Both the position numbers and the translations under genes were made by a program. This document shows positions 1-6,447 of a stretch of DNA of 6,447 nucleotides, piece after piece. Within the stretch, counting starts at the first letter, position 1; every line of letters begins with the position of its first letter. The DNA lies in contig JAEUQE010000347.1 in the NCBI GenBank assembly GCA_016789785.1, positions 1 through 6,447 on the forward strand, read 5' to 3'. The stretch is from Bryobacterales bacterium. GTDB lineage: Bacteria; Acidobacteriota; Terriglobia; Bryobacterales; Bryobacteraceae. The notes under the pieces were generated by a model. It had not been told where the DNA came from. It ran no database searches and worked only from the letters and a program-made list of their open reading frames with translations.

Positions 1-768
1 TTCACCTTCGTCAGCAACGATTTCAAGTTCGAAGTGGAGGCGTATCTCACCAAGCCCACCGGCATCACCGAAACATCCAAGCATCCCATGATCACTCTGA
101 TTCACGGCGGACCGCACGGCCAGCAAGGCCCGGCTTTCAACTTTCGCGCGCAGACCTTCGCGGCGCTTGGCTGGGCGGTACTGATGGTGAACTATCGTGG
201 CTCCACTGGCTATGGTCAGAAGTTCGCCGACGCGGTCTTCGGCGATCAGAACGGCAATGAGGGGCAGGACGTGCTGTATGCGGTCAGCGCCGCCACACGC
301 CGCAATCCGTGGATTGATCGCGACCGCCTCGGCGTGGAAGGCGTCAGCTACGGCGGCCAGCTCTCGGCCTGGCTCGTCACGCAGACCCACATCTTCAAAG
401 CCGCCATCCCGATTGCGCCGATCATCAACCTCGTCAGCTACAACTACATGACCTACTACAACATGTATGAGCAGATGACGTTCGGCATCCTGCCGCACCA
501 AGGCACGTTGATGGACGAATTGTGGCGGCGTTCGTCGCTTCGCTACGTGGCGCAGGTGAAGACCCCCGTCATGCTGCAACACGGCGAGAACGACAACGAC
601 GTTTGCATCGCGGAGAGCGAGCAGTTCTACATCGGCCTCAAGGATGCGGGCGTGGAGACCGTAATGGTTCGCTATCCGCGCGAAGGCCACGGGCTCCGCG
701 AGACGAAACACATCATCGACAGCATTGACCGTTCGATAAGCTGGTACCGGAAGCACTTTCCAAAATGA
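1..768 (+). CDS. S9 family peptidase (prolyl oligopeptidase type), C-terminal catalytic domain, 5' end outside window
   Basis: The frame is open from the first base, so the start and the expected N-terminal beta-propeller lie upstream; 255 residues are visible. They form the alpha/beta-hydrolase domain of S9 serine peptidases, which cleave short peptides. Seen directly (residues counted from the window edge): HGGPHG (about 35-40), the oxyanion-hole region; NYRGSTGYG (about 64-72), typical of the acylaminoacyl-peptidase-like S9C branch; the nucleophile elbow GVSYGG with Ser at about 116 (codon at 346); HGENDNDV with the acid Asp at about 198; and REGHG with the catalytic His at about 230. The triad is therefore complete. 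The usual Pro after DxxV is Cys here, a small departure. The TGA stop overlaps the ATG of the next gene. The substrate cannot be told, and export cannot be judged without the N-terminus. Confidence 0.93.
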   Translation, partial: FTFVSNDFKFEVEAYLTKPTGITETSKHPMITLIHGGPHGQQGPAFNFRAQTFAALGWAVLMVNYRGSTGYGQKFADAVFGDQNGNEGQDVLYAVSAATRRNPWIDRDRLGVEGVSYGGQLSAWLVTQTHIFKAAIPIAPIINLVSYNYMTYYNMYEQMTFGILPHQGTLMDELWRRSSLRYVAQVKTPVMLQHGENDNDVCIAESEQFYIGLKDAGVETVMVRYPREGHGLRETKHIIDSIDRSISWYRKHFPK

Positions 769-1469
769 CGACTCGTACAGTTTTCCTTCTCAGCCTCGGC
801 ATGATTTCTTGCGGGCTTCTCCGTGCCGATGGACCGGGCCGCATTGAGGCGATTCACTCCGCACAGGAGTTTTCGCTCACCGCGGACCCCGCCGCGCCAC
901 ATTGGAAGAACGTGAAGCCTGTCATCGCGGACCGCGATCGCTACGGCAAGCCCGTCCCTTCTCATCGCACCGAGATCCGCACGCGCTGGACGAATGAGAA
1001 TCTCTACATCCTCTACACGTGCCCCTACGAGCAGCTCAATCTTCGCCCGAAGCCATCCACCACCACCGAAACGAACATGCTCTGGTTGAACGATGTCGCC
1101 GAGGTTTTCATCGGCGCCGACTTTAACAAAATCCATCACTACCGCGAGTATCAGGTTTCGCCGCAAGGTGAGTGGGTGGATCTCGACATCAACCGTCAGG
1201 AGCCCAAGTCGACACAGGGCTGGCGTTGGAATTCCGGCTTTACCGTGAAAGCGCGCCTTGATGAAGCGAAGAAGATCTGGTACGGCGAATTCAAAATCCC
1301 CATCCAGTCCTTCGACGCGCGCACGCCGAAAGCCGGAAACGAAGTTCGCATCAACTTCTATCGCATTCAAGGCGCCGATCCGAATCGTACCCTCGTTAAC
1401 TGGCAGCCTGTGAACAACGAGACGTTTCACACTCCCGAAGCATTCGGACGCCTGGTCTTCCGCAAGTAG
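765..1469 (+). CDS. Secreted carbohydrate-binding family 9-like (CBM9/DOMON-fold) protein
   Basis: A 234-residue protein. It starts with a signal peptide: Arg4, a hydrophobic stretch at residues 6-19, and a possible signal peptidase I cut after LRA (residue 21). A weak lipobox-like MISC (Cys16) makes a lipoprotein possible but less likely. The rest is one beta-sandwich domain of the CBM9-like type: ENLYILYTC (about 78-86), NDVAEVFIGAD (about 109-119), YQVSPQGEWVDLDI (about 129-142), WYGEFKIPIQSF (about 172-183) and the closing FGRLVF. Family members bind sugars or occur as stand-alone secreted domains; no catalytic residues are evident. The ATG overlaps the stop of the S9 peptidase gene (ATGA), so translation is probably coupled, with only a poor GGAAG 11 bases upstream. 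The ligand is unknown; a role in polysaccharide handling is inference from the fold. Confidence 0.85.
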   Translation: MTTRTVFLLSLGMISCGLLRADGPGRIEAIHSAQEFSLTADPAAPHWKNVKPVIADRDRYGKPVPSHRTEIRTRWTNENLYILYTCPYEQLNLRPKPSTTTETNMLWLNDVAEVFIGADFNKIHHYREYQVSPQGEWVDLDINRQEPKSTQGWRWNSGFTVKARLDEAKKIWYGEFKIPIQSFDARTPKAGNEVRINFYRIQGADPNRTLVNWQPVNNETFHTPEAFGRLVFRK

Positions 1470-1472
1470 AAC

Positions 1473-2837
1473 ATGACGACCCAACGGCAGCTTCGAATCT
1501 CGCATGTCGGCTTGCGCGGTGTGGTGGGAATGGGACTCGAAGCTTCCCACGTTCTCGACTTCGCCGCCGCCTTCGGTACGTTCCTCGAACCAGGGCCTGT
1601 GGTTGTCGGCCGCGATCCTCGAGCCTCCGGCGTCATGATGCGCGAAGGCGTCATCGCCTCGCTGCTCGCCACCGGACACAATGTCGTCGATCTTGGCGTC
1701 GTCTCCACTCCCGTTATCCAACACACCATTCAACGCACGGAAGCGGTCGGCGGCATCTCTATTGGAGCCAGCCACAACCCGGCCGAATGGAACGCACTCA
1801 AGTTCTTCGGTGCGCAGGGCACCTATCTCTCAACCGCCGAAGCGGGCGAGCTGCTCGACATCTACCATCTCCGCAAGTTCAATTTCGTCGATCACCAACA
1901 ACTCGGCAAGCTTCGCATGGACGAGACCGCGATCGAACTTTACCTGGATGAACTGGCCAGCGTCTTCGACCTGCCCGCGCTGGCGAAGTACAAGGTGTTG
2001 GTGGACTGCTGCAACGGCACCTCGTCCATCATTCTGCGCCGTTTGAGAGAACGCTTCGGTTTGCAGTTGATCCTCATCAATGCGCAGATCGAAGGCGTCG
2101 ATTTCGCGCATGAGCCCGTCACGAATCGCAAAATGGTGAGCCTGCAGCTTGCTCCCCTGATGCAGCCGCTCGGCGCCGATGCGGGGTTCTTGTTCGACAT
2201 CGATTCCGATCGTGTCGCCATCGCCAGCGAGGACGGAATGCCGGTTTCAGAAGAAGCCGTGCTGCCCATGCTCGCCGACTATCTGCTTCCGCGCGGCAAG
2301 GGCAAACTCGTCATCACCAACCTCTCTTCGACGGCGCTGCTGGATGAAGTCGCGGCGCAACACGGAGGACGCGTGGTTCGCGTTCCGGTCGGACGTCAGG
2401 CAGCGATGGACGCGCTCGCGACCTATAAGGCCGATCAAATCGCACTCGCAGGCGAAGGAACCGGGGCCGTCATGATGCCGCAATTCCGCTTCATCTACGA
2501 TGGCATCGCGAGCATGCTCGCGATCCTCTCCCTGCGCCACGAACGCCACGATCCACTCTCCGCAATCCTCGCGCGCTATCCGAAATACTCGATCCTCAAA
2601 GAGGAACTGCCACTCGTTCCGCAGCGCATGCCGGAGTTGATGATCGAACTCCAGCGTCAATACGCCGATGGCATCGCCGACGTCCGGGACGGTCTCCGCA
2701 TCAGTTGGCCCGGCCGCTGGTTTCACGTGCGCGTGAGCCAGACCGAAGCCATCGTGCGCGTGATCTGCGAGCAGCGCGGCGATGCTCCCGTGGAACTCAT
2801 GGAAGCTCTTCTCGACCAGGTAAGGAGCATGGCCTGA
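1473..2837 (+). CDS. Divergent alpha-D-phosphohexomutase (phosphomannomutase/phosphoglucosamine mutase superfamily)
   Basis: A 454-residue protein, full length for the four-domain alpha-D-phosphohexomutases, which interconvert sugar 6- and 1-phosphates through a phosphoserine. The catalytic loop is intact (GASHNP, Ser100), as are VGRDPRASG (45-53) and GLRG (13-16). Three other active-site loops are changed: the metal loop is DIDSDR (242-247), keeping all three Asp and the Arg but with Ser in place of Gly; the sugar loop is GEGTGA (327-332) instead of GEGSNGG; the phosphate loop is RVSQTEA (420-426) instead of RASNTEP. The usual [TS]-[SD]-G before IRG is HVG. It starts three bases after the CBM9-like gene with no clear Shine-Dalgarno, and its TGA overlaps the ATG of a canonical paralogue. 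The comparison suggests an active enzyme with a shifted substrate, or a partner subunit; specificity cannot be assigned. Confidence 0.88.
   Translation: MTTQRQLRISHVGLRGVVGMGLEASHVLDFAAAFGTFLEPGPVVVGRDPRASGVMMREGVIASLLATGHNVVDLGVVSTPVIQHTIQRTEAVGGISIGASHNPAEWNALKFFGAQGTYLSTAEAGELLDIYHLRKFNFVDHQQLGKLRMDETAIELYLDELASVFDLPALAKYKVLVDCCNGTSSIILRRLRERFGLQLILINAQIEGVDFAHEPVTNRKMVSLQLAPLMQPLGADAGFLFDIDSDRVAIASEDGMPVSEEAVLPMLADYLLPRGKGKLVITNLSSTALLDEVAAQHGGRVVRVPVGRQAAMDALATYKADQIALAGEGTGAVMMPQFRFIYDGIASMLAILSLRHERHDPLSAILARYPKYSILKEELPLVPQRMPELMIELQRQYADGIADVRDGLRISWPGRWFHVRVSQTEAIVRVICEQRGDAPVELMEALLDQVRSMA
2822..2827 (+). promoter_or_regulatory. Ribosome binding site for the glmM-like gene
   Basis: AAGGAG, nine bases before the ATG at 2837 and inside the last codons of the upstream mutase. 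It supports the 2837 start and re-initiation at the TGATG overlap. It is the strongest Shine-Dalgarno sequence seen in front of the plus-strand genes. Confidence 0.75.
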
Positions 2838-4189
2838 TGCGTGAACATCGTCTCAAGATTGGTGTCTCCGGCATTCGCGGCGTGGTGGGCGATTTCCTCA
2901 CTCCGTCGCTCGCCTGTTCCTTCGCGCAAGCCTTCGGGACGTTCGTCGGCATTGGCCGCGTTGTTCTTGGCCGCGACACGCGATCGAGCGGCGAGATGCT
3001 GCAACATGCCGTCGCTTGTGGTCTGCTGGCCACTGGGTGCGAAGTGATCGATGTCGGCATCCAGCCCACTCCCACCATTCAGGTCTACGTCGGCGCAATC
3101 CAGACGCGAGGCGGAATCTCCGTCACTGCCTCCCACAATCCGCCCGAGTACAACGCGCTCAAGTTGTTCAACGCCGATGGGCTGTTCTTCAATCACTACG
3201 AGCGCCGTGAACTCCTGGATCTCTACTACGAGAGCGCTTTTCGCAAGGCAACGAACGCCGGGATCCGCCGCGTGATTGAGGACCGTGAGACACCACGCAA
3301 GCTGCACATTGATCGTGTGCTGCGCCATGTCGACGCGGCGCGCCTTCGTTCCCGCAGGTTCCGCGTCGCATTGGATGGCGTGAACGGTGCGGGCTCCGAG
3401 TTGAGTTGCCGCTTCCTGGAACACACGCTGGGATGCGACTTGCGCGCGATCTCGGTGGACCCCACAAAGCCATTCCCGCGCGAGGCCGAGCCGCGCCCCG
3501 ATACGCTCGGGGATCTTCAGGAGAAGGTGATCAAGGAGCGTGCTGAGATCGGCTTCGGCCAGGATCCCGATGGCGACCGCCTTGCCGTCGTCGATGAGAA
3601 TGGCCGCGTGCTCGACAATGATGATGTGCTCGCGCTTGTGGTCGACGCGGTGTTGCGATCCATGCCCGGCGATGTTGTAGTCAACCTCACCACATCGTCC
3701 GCCATCGATGACATCGCGCAGCAGCATGGCCGCCGCGTGTATCGCACACCGGTTGGTGAAGCCAATGTTGTGGAGCGCATGCAAGCTGTGAAAGCCGTGA
3801 TTGGCGGCGAGGGCTCAAACGGCGGCATCATCTTTCCGGCCGTGCAGTATTGCCGCGACAGCTACACTGGCATGGCGTTCCTGCTCGACTTGATGGAGCG
3901 GACGCAGCAGACCGTATCTCAACTCGCGGATCGTCTGCCGAAGTACTTCCGCCGTTTCGGCAAGGTCGCCTATGAGCACGGCCGGCTGGGTCCGCTCATG
4001 CAAGCGCTGGAAGATCGCTTCCCCGATGCGCAGACCGACCGCACCGACGGCCTGAAGCTGATCCTGAGTGACGGCTGGATCCACGTGCGCGCTTCGAATA
4101 CCGAGCCGCTGCTGCGGTTGGCCGTGGAATCGAAGTCCGAAGAACGCACCCACGTTCTCCATCAGGAAGTAGTCCGCCTCTTCGCGTAG
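2837..4189 (+). CDS. glmM: Phosphoglucosamine mutase-like phosphohexomutase (canonical copy)
   Basis: A 450-residue protein with all family motifs: VSGIRGVVG (10-18), LGRDTRSSG (44-52), catalytic TASHNP with Ser99, metal loop DPDGDR (243-248), sugar loop GGEGSNGG (323-330) and phosphate loop RASNTEP (418-424). GEGSNGG and the VSGIRG start resemble the archaeal-type GlmM/phosphomannomutase branch rather than E. coli GlmM, so glucosamine-6-phosphate to glucosamine-1-phosphate for UDP-GlcNAc synthesis is likely, but mannose or glucose phosphates are possible. The ATG at 2837 is chosen over an in-frame start at 2705 because homology begins at MREHRLKIGVSG, the ATG overlaps the upstream TGA, and AAGGAG lies nine bases before it. 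The N-terminal third aligns well with the preceding gene, which marks an old tandem duplication. It acts in the cytoplasm. Confidence 0.9.
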   Translation: MREHRLKIGVSGIRGVVGDFLTPSLACSFAQAFGTFVGIGRVVLGRDTRSSGEMLQHAVACGLLATGCEVIDVGIQPTPTIQVYVGAIQTRGGISVTASHNPPEYNALKLFNADGLFFNHYERRELLDLYYESAFRKATNAGIRRVIEDRETPRKLHIDRVLRHVDAARLRSRRFRVALDGVNGAGSELSCRFLEHTLGCDLRAISVDPTKPFPREAEPRPDTLGDLQEKVIKERAEIGFGQDPDGDRLAVVDENGRVLDNDDVLALVVDAVLRSMPGDVVVNLTTSSAIDDIAQQHGRRVYRTPVGEANVVERMQAVKAVIGGEGSNGGIIFPAVQYCRDSYTGMAFLLDLMERTQQTVSQLADRLPKYFRRFGKVAYEHGRLGPLMQALEDRFPDAQTDRTDGLKLILSDGWIHVRASNTEPLLRLAVESKSEERTHVLHQEVVRLFA

Positions 4190-4220
4190 CGCCGGAGACG
4201 GCACCCGTTAAACTATTCTC

Positions 4221-4225
4221 AGGAG
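4221..4225 (+). promoter_or_regulatory. Ribosome binding site for the DUF433 gene
   Basis: AGGAG, ten bases before the ATG at 4236. It confirms that this short frame is translated on its own. An AT-rich TTAAACTATTCT at 4208-4219 just upstream could hold a -10 element, but no matching -35 box was found. Confidence 0.65.
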
Positions 4226-4235
4226 CCTTCCCGCT

Positions 4236-4451
4236 ATGTCGCAATCCACACTCATCGTGTCCGATCCAAAGGTGATGACGGGCAAACCCGTGATTCGCGG
4301 GACGCGGATCACGGTGAAACTGATCTTGGAGAAGTTTGCGGCTGGCTACACCGAAGATGACATTCTTCGTGCTTATCCCCACATCACTCGGGAAGCGGTC
4401 CGGGCAGCTCTTACCTTCGCGGCGGAAGCGCCCAACGCGTCCGTTCTCTGA
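4236..4451 (+). CDS. DUF433 domain protein (putative antitoxin, no adjacent toxin)
   Basis: A 71-residue protein covering the whole short DUF433 domain. Recognisable features are DPKVMTGKPVIRGTRITV (10-27), then LEKFAAGYTEDDIL (31-44) and a C-terminal helix-turn-helix-like part, YPHITREAVRAALTFAAE (47-64). DUF433 proteins resemble DNA-binding antitoxins and are often paired with a DUF5615 PIN-like toxin directly downstream. No such toxin is present: the next gene, 35 bases on, is the convergent DUF2200 gene. The gene lies 46 bases after glmM with its own AGGAG site, so it could be read through from the operon or started separately. It is a confident family call; the antitoxin role is from family knowledge and is unproven for a solitary copy, which could instead be a small regulator. 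Confidence 0.87.
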   Translation: MSQSTLIVSDPKVMTGKPVIRGTRITVKLILEKFAAGYTEDDILRAYPHITREAVRAALTFAAEAPNASVL

Positions 4452-4486
4452 TACGGAACTGAGTTGCTCAAGCGCTTTCAGTCTGT
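4452..4486. other. Convergent intergenic gap
   Basis: Thirty-five bases between two facing stop codons. It contains short inverted repeats: TCCGT/ACGGA at 4440-4444 and 4453-4457, and ACTGA/TCAGT at 4458-4462 and 4478-4482, the latter followed by CTGTTT on the plus strand. A terminator for the plus-strand block would be expected here, but the stems are only five base pairs and the T-run is poor, so none is called. Confidence 0.4.
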
Positions 4487-4837
4487 TTACTTCCTCAGGA
4501 TCTTCTCCATCGACTTTCCCTTCGCCAGTTCATCCACCAGCTTGTCGAGGTAACGGATCTGCCGCATCAGCTTGTCCTCGATCTCCTCCACCCGGTAGCC
4601 GCAGATCACACCCGTAATCTTGGAGACGTTTGGGTTGATCCGTGGCGCGCGGGCGAAGAAAGTCTCGAAGTCCACCTTCCTATCGATTTGTTCTTGCAGC
4701 GTCTGATCATCGTAGCCCGTCAACCAGTGGATGATGGCGTGCACCTCTTCCTTCGTGCGGCCCTTCTTCTCCGCCTTGGCGATGTAGTGCGGGTACACAC
4801 TTGCGAAAGCCATGCGAAAGACTCTGGTGTTGTCCAT
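4487..4837 (-). CDS. DUF2200 family protein
   Basis: A 116-residue cytoplasmic protein with no signal peptide or membrane segment. It matches DUF2200 along its whole length: [19 protein letters not shown] (1-19), [20 protein letters not shown] (24-43), [15 protein letters not shown] (about 56-70), [15 protein letters not shown] (about 74-88), and the C-terminal [20 protein letters not shown]. The family is widespread and strongly conserved but has no established function. The start at 4837 is chosen because family homology begins at MDNTRVF; a longer frame from 4969 lies wholly inside the upstream gene. The ATG overlaps the TAA of the ATP-grasp gene (TAATG), with only a close GAGG at 4840-4843, so translation probably depends on coupling to that gene. 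The family call is firm; the role is unknown. Confidence 0.92.
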   Translation of the reverse strand: MDNTRVFRMAFASVYPHYIAKAEKKGRTKEEVHAIIHWLTGYDDQTLQEQIDRKVDFETFFARAPRINPNVSKITGVICGYRVEEIEDKLMRQIRYLDKLVDELAKGKSMEKILRK

Positions 4838-5799
4838 TACCTCGTGGTTCCCGCCGCCCTCACCAACCGCGTCTCCAGATAATCCACAAACTTCGCGGTC
4901 GGATCGAATCCCACAATATTCACGGCATCCGACACAAAGTTCGACAATGCATTGATGTCGTAGAAACACGCCCGCCCGTCACGGTCGTCAATCAGATACT
5001 CAATGCCGCCGATATCGAGTTGCGCCTCGCGAGCCAGCGCAATCGCGGCTTCGATCACGTCCCTCGGCGGATCCGCCTTCACCACCTTCAGCTTTTTCGG
5101 CGCCTCCACCGGACACACTTCCATGGAAGGAGCGGGCGCCGCATCGCGCTGGCAGATATCCGCCGGGCACAGATTGAAGTTCGAAAAGTCCGTTGTGATT
5201 TGAATCGCGTAGAGAAACTCACCGTTCAATACCTCCACGCGCGTGATGCAACTCTCGCGCGCAGGCAGGAACTCCTGCACCAGCGCCGTCGAATCTACTC
5301 CGAGATCGAACACGCCGTCGCGCAACTCATCCACCGAATCGAATTTGAAGATCCCCGCGCCGCTTCCGCCGATATTGGCCTTCACCACCACCGGAAAGCG
5401 CATCCCCTGCGAGGCCGCCACTGCTTGCGACGCGTGATTGATCACTCGTGCGCGCGGATACGCCACGCCCAACTTCCGGAACAGATCAAGCTGCAACGCC
5501 TTCGAAGTCTCCACCGCATACGCTGGCGTTCCATTGATCACCACCGCGCCGCGAGCCTCCACATGCCGCAGATATTCCTTCACCGCGAAGATTCCGTTGC
5601 CGTGATTGCGTTTCCACGCCGACGGGCTCATGCGGTTCAGGATCACCGGAGCGGGCAGCCCATCGTCTTCGGGATCGAACAATAACTCGTGCGCCGGCAC
5701 CTTCGCGAACGGAATGCCCCTTCGCGTCAATTCACGAAACAGCAGTTCGAACCACTCGGGATGCTCATAGAGCACGGCCAGATCAGCGGAATTTGCCAT
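4837..5799 (-). CDS. ATP-grasp ligase, RimK/glutathione-synthetase-like, unknown substrate
   Basis: A 320-residue protein. An N-terminal pre-ATP-grasp part (about 1-95) starts [13 protein letters not shown]. The ATP-grasp core follows: [20 protein letters not shown] (134-153) gives the ATP-binding Lys140 and glycine-rich loop; LVQEFLPA (173-180) is the adenine-hinge region; GIEYLID (265-271) and [10 protein letters not shown] (279-288) carry the metal-binding acidic residues and Asn. ATP-grasp enzymes join a carboxylate to an amine or thiol through an acyl phosphate; the substrate is not evident. Between the hinge and the metal site lies a segment with CPADIC (211-216) and a further Cys229 followed by Pro. 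The start at 5799 is the only one that keeps the N-terminal strand; no good Shine-Dalgarno precedes it. It follows the DUF1501 gene by 60 bases and overlaps DUF2200. Confidence 0.87.
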   Translation of the reverse strand: MANSADLAVLYEHPEWFELLFRELTRRGIPFAKVPAHELLFDPEDDGLPAPVILNRMSPSAWKRNHGNGIFAVKEYLRHVEARGAVVINGTPAYAVETSKALQLDLFRKLGVAYPRARVINHASQAVAASQGMRFPVVVKANIGGSGAGIFKFDSVDELRDGVFDLGVDSTALVQEFLPARESCITRVEVLNGEFLYAIQITTDFSNFNLCPADICQRDAAPAPSMEVCPVEAPKKLKVVKADPPRDVIEAAIALAREAQLDIGGIEYLIDDRDGRACFYDINALSNFVSDAVNIVGFDPTAKFVDYLETRLVRAAGTTR

Positions 5800-5859
5800 A
5801 AGCCACGTTTACCACGAAGCGCCCGCATTCCGCCGCGAAAGGCGTGATCAAGCGCCACC
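5800..5859 (-). other. Intergenic gap between DUF1501 and ATP-grasp genes
   Basis: Sixty bases, the longest gap in the window. It holds a four-base-pair inverted repeat, GGCG/CGCC at 5841-5856, without a T-tract, and a TTGATC at 5844-5849 (minus strand) that could be a -35 box but has no convincing -10 partner. No promoter or terminator is called, so it is open whether the ATP-grasp gene is read from the DUF1501 transcript. Confidence 0.35.
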
Positions 5860-6447
5860 CTATGCCAGCAGCTTGTGCACCAGCTTGCCCGCGATATCAG
5901 TGAGCCGGAAATCGCGCCCCTGGAACCGGTACGTGAGCTTCAGATGATCAATGCCCAGCAAATGCAGCAGCGTCGCATGAATATCGTGCACCTCGACCTT
6001 CTCTTCCGCGGGCGAGAAGCCGAGTTCGTCACTGCCGCCAACCGTCACGCCGCGTTTCACTCCACCGCCCGTCATCAGCAGCGAATAGCTGTCAATGTGA
6101 TGGTTGCGCCCGATCTTGCCCTTCTCCCGAACCTCGCCCATCGGCGTGCGCCCGAACTCGCCGCCCCAAATGACAAGTGTCTTGTCAAGAAGCCCGCGCT
6201 GCTTCAAGTCAGTGATCAGCGCCGCCGTCCCTTGATCGATCTCCTTGCAGACCGCATCCAGCGGCTTGGTGATGTCGTCGTGATGATCCCAATCGGCATG
6301 CCACAACTGCACGAAGCGCACACCGCGCTCCACCAGCCTGCGCGCCAGCAGGCAGTTATTGGCATACGACGCCTTGCCCGGCTCCACGCCATACATGTCC
6401 AAAGTCGCCTTCGATTCCTTCGCGAAATCGATCAACTCCGGACCGCT
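5860..6447 (-). CDS. DUF1501 domain-containing protein, C-terminal part, 5' end outside window
   Basis: The frame is open to the window edge; 195 C-terminal residues are visible of a family usually above 400. DUF1501 proteins are related to the sulfatase/alkaline-phosphatase fold and mostly carry a Tat-type signal, which would lie outside the window. Seen (from the edge): [20 protein letters not shown] (27-46), [10 protein letters not shown] (50-59), [15 protein letters not shown] (91-105), [17 protein letters not shown] (113-129), and [15 protein letters not shown] (154-168) near the C-terminus. The His/Asp-rich motifs fit a metal-dependent hydrolase site, but the enzyme activity of the family is not established. 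Copies are numerous in Planctomycetota, Verrucomicrobiota and Solibacter-like Acidobacteriota, often next to DUF1553/DUF1549 (cytochrome-type) genes that may lie upstream. The stop is TAG at 5862-5860. Confidence 0.92.
   Translation of the reverse strand, partial: SGPELIDFAKESKATLDMYGVEPGKASYANNCLLARRLVERGVRFVQLWHADWDHHDDITKPLDAVCKEIDQGTAALITDLKQRGLLDKTLVIWGGEFGRTPMGEVREKGKIGRNHHIDSYSLLMTGGGVKRGVTVGGSDELGFSPAEEKVEVHDIHATLLHLLGIDHLKLTYRFQGRDFRLTDIAGKLVHKLLA

Noticed and set aside
672..1775. 367-codon open frame on the minus strand
   Set aside because: It lies antisense to the S9, CBM9-like and first mutase genes, all of which have clear family motifs. Its translation shows no domain; long antisense frames are common in GC-rich coding DNA.
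2705..2836. Upstream extension of the glmM-like gene by 44 codons
   Set aside because: The extension lies inside the preceding gene, is Arg/Ser-rich without homology, and the AAGGAG site points to the ATG at 2837.
2723..3784. 353-codon open frame on the minus strand
   Set aside because: Antisense shadow of the canonical mutase, with no recognisable motif.
4440..4482. Possible bidirectional terminator between the converging genes
   Set aside because: Two five-base-pair stems with loops of 8 and 15 bases and no solid T-run; too weak to call.
4838..4969. Upstream extension of DUF2200 by 44 codons
   Set aside because: It lies entirely within the ATP-grasp gene, and family homology begins exactly at the ATG at 4837.
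4801..5685. 294-codon open frame on the plus strand
   Set aside because: Antisense to the ATP-grasp gene; its His/Arg-rich translation is typical of a shadow frame.
5841..5856. GGCG/CGCC hairpin after the DUF1501 gene
   Set aside because: A four-base-pair stem without a following T-tract on the minus strand; likely chance in GC-rich DNA.

Overview
The window is about 60% GC by eye, densely coded, and holds eight protein genes in two converging blocks. The mix of a secreted S9 peptidase, a CBM9-like secreted protein and a DUF1501 protein, each with few or no intergenic bases, suggests an Acidobacteriota genome (Bryobacterales/Solibacter-like). DUF1501 is also common in Planctomycetota and Verrucomicrobiota, so this placement is inference; there is no rRNA or other phylogenetic marker here.

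Plus-strand block (1-4451). It opens inside an S9 prolyl-oligopeptidase-type hydrolase whose stop overlaps the start of a secreted CBM9-like protein (ATGA). Three bases later comes a divergent alpha-D-phosphohexomutase, whose stop overlaps the start of a second, canonical phosphohexomutase of the GlmM type (TGATG, with a good AAGGAG site). These four genes look like one transcript with translational coupling. After 46 bases there is a small DUF433 protein with its own AGGAG site. DUF433 proteins are often antitoxins, but no toxin gene follows.

Minus-strand block (6447-4487, read right to left). It begins with the C-terminal part of a DUF1501 protein, then after 60 bases an ATP-grasp ligase of RimK/glutathione-synthetase type, whose stop overlaps the start of a DUF2200 protein (TAATG). 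The two blocks converge in a 35-base gap at 4452-4486.

Working together (inference): the phosphohexomutase pair would supply sugar-1-phosphates for cell-wall or surface polysaccharide synthesis, while the S9 and CBM9-like proteins act outside the cytoplasm. The most interesting points are the tandem mutase pair, in which the first copy has altered active-site loops but keeps the catalytic serine and metal aspartates, and the tight coupling of an ATP-grasp ligase of unknown substrate to DUF2200, a family without known function. No RNA genes, mobile elements, CRISPR arrays or origins were seen. No stretch above 300 bases lacks a gene; the longest intergenic gap is 60 bases.
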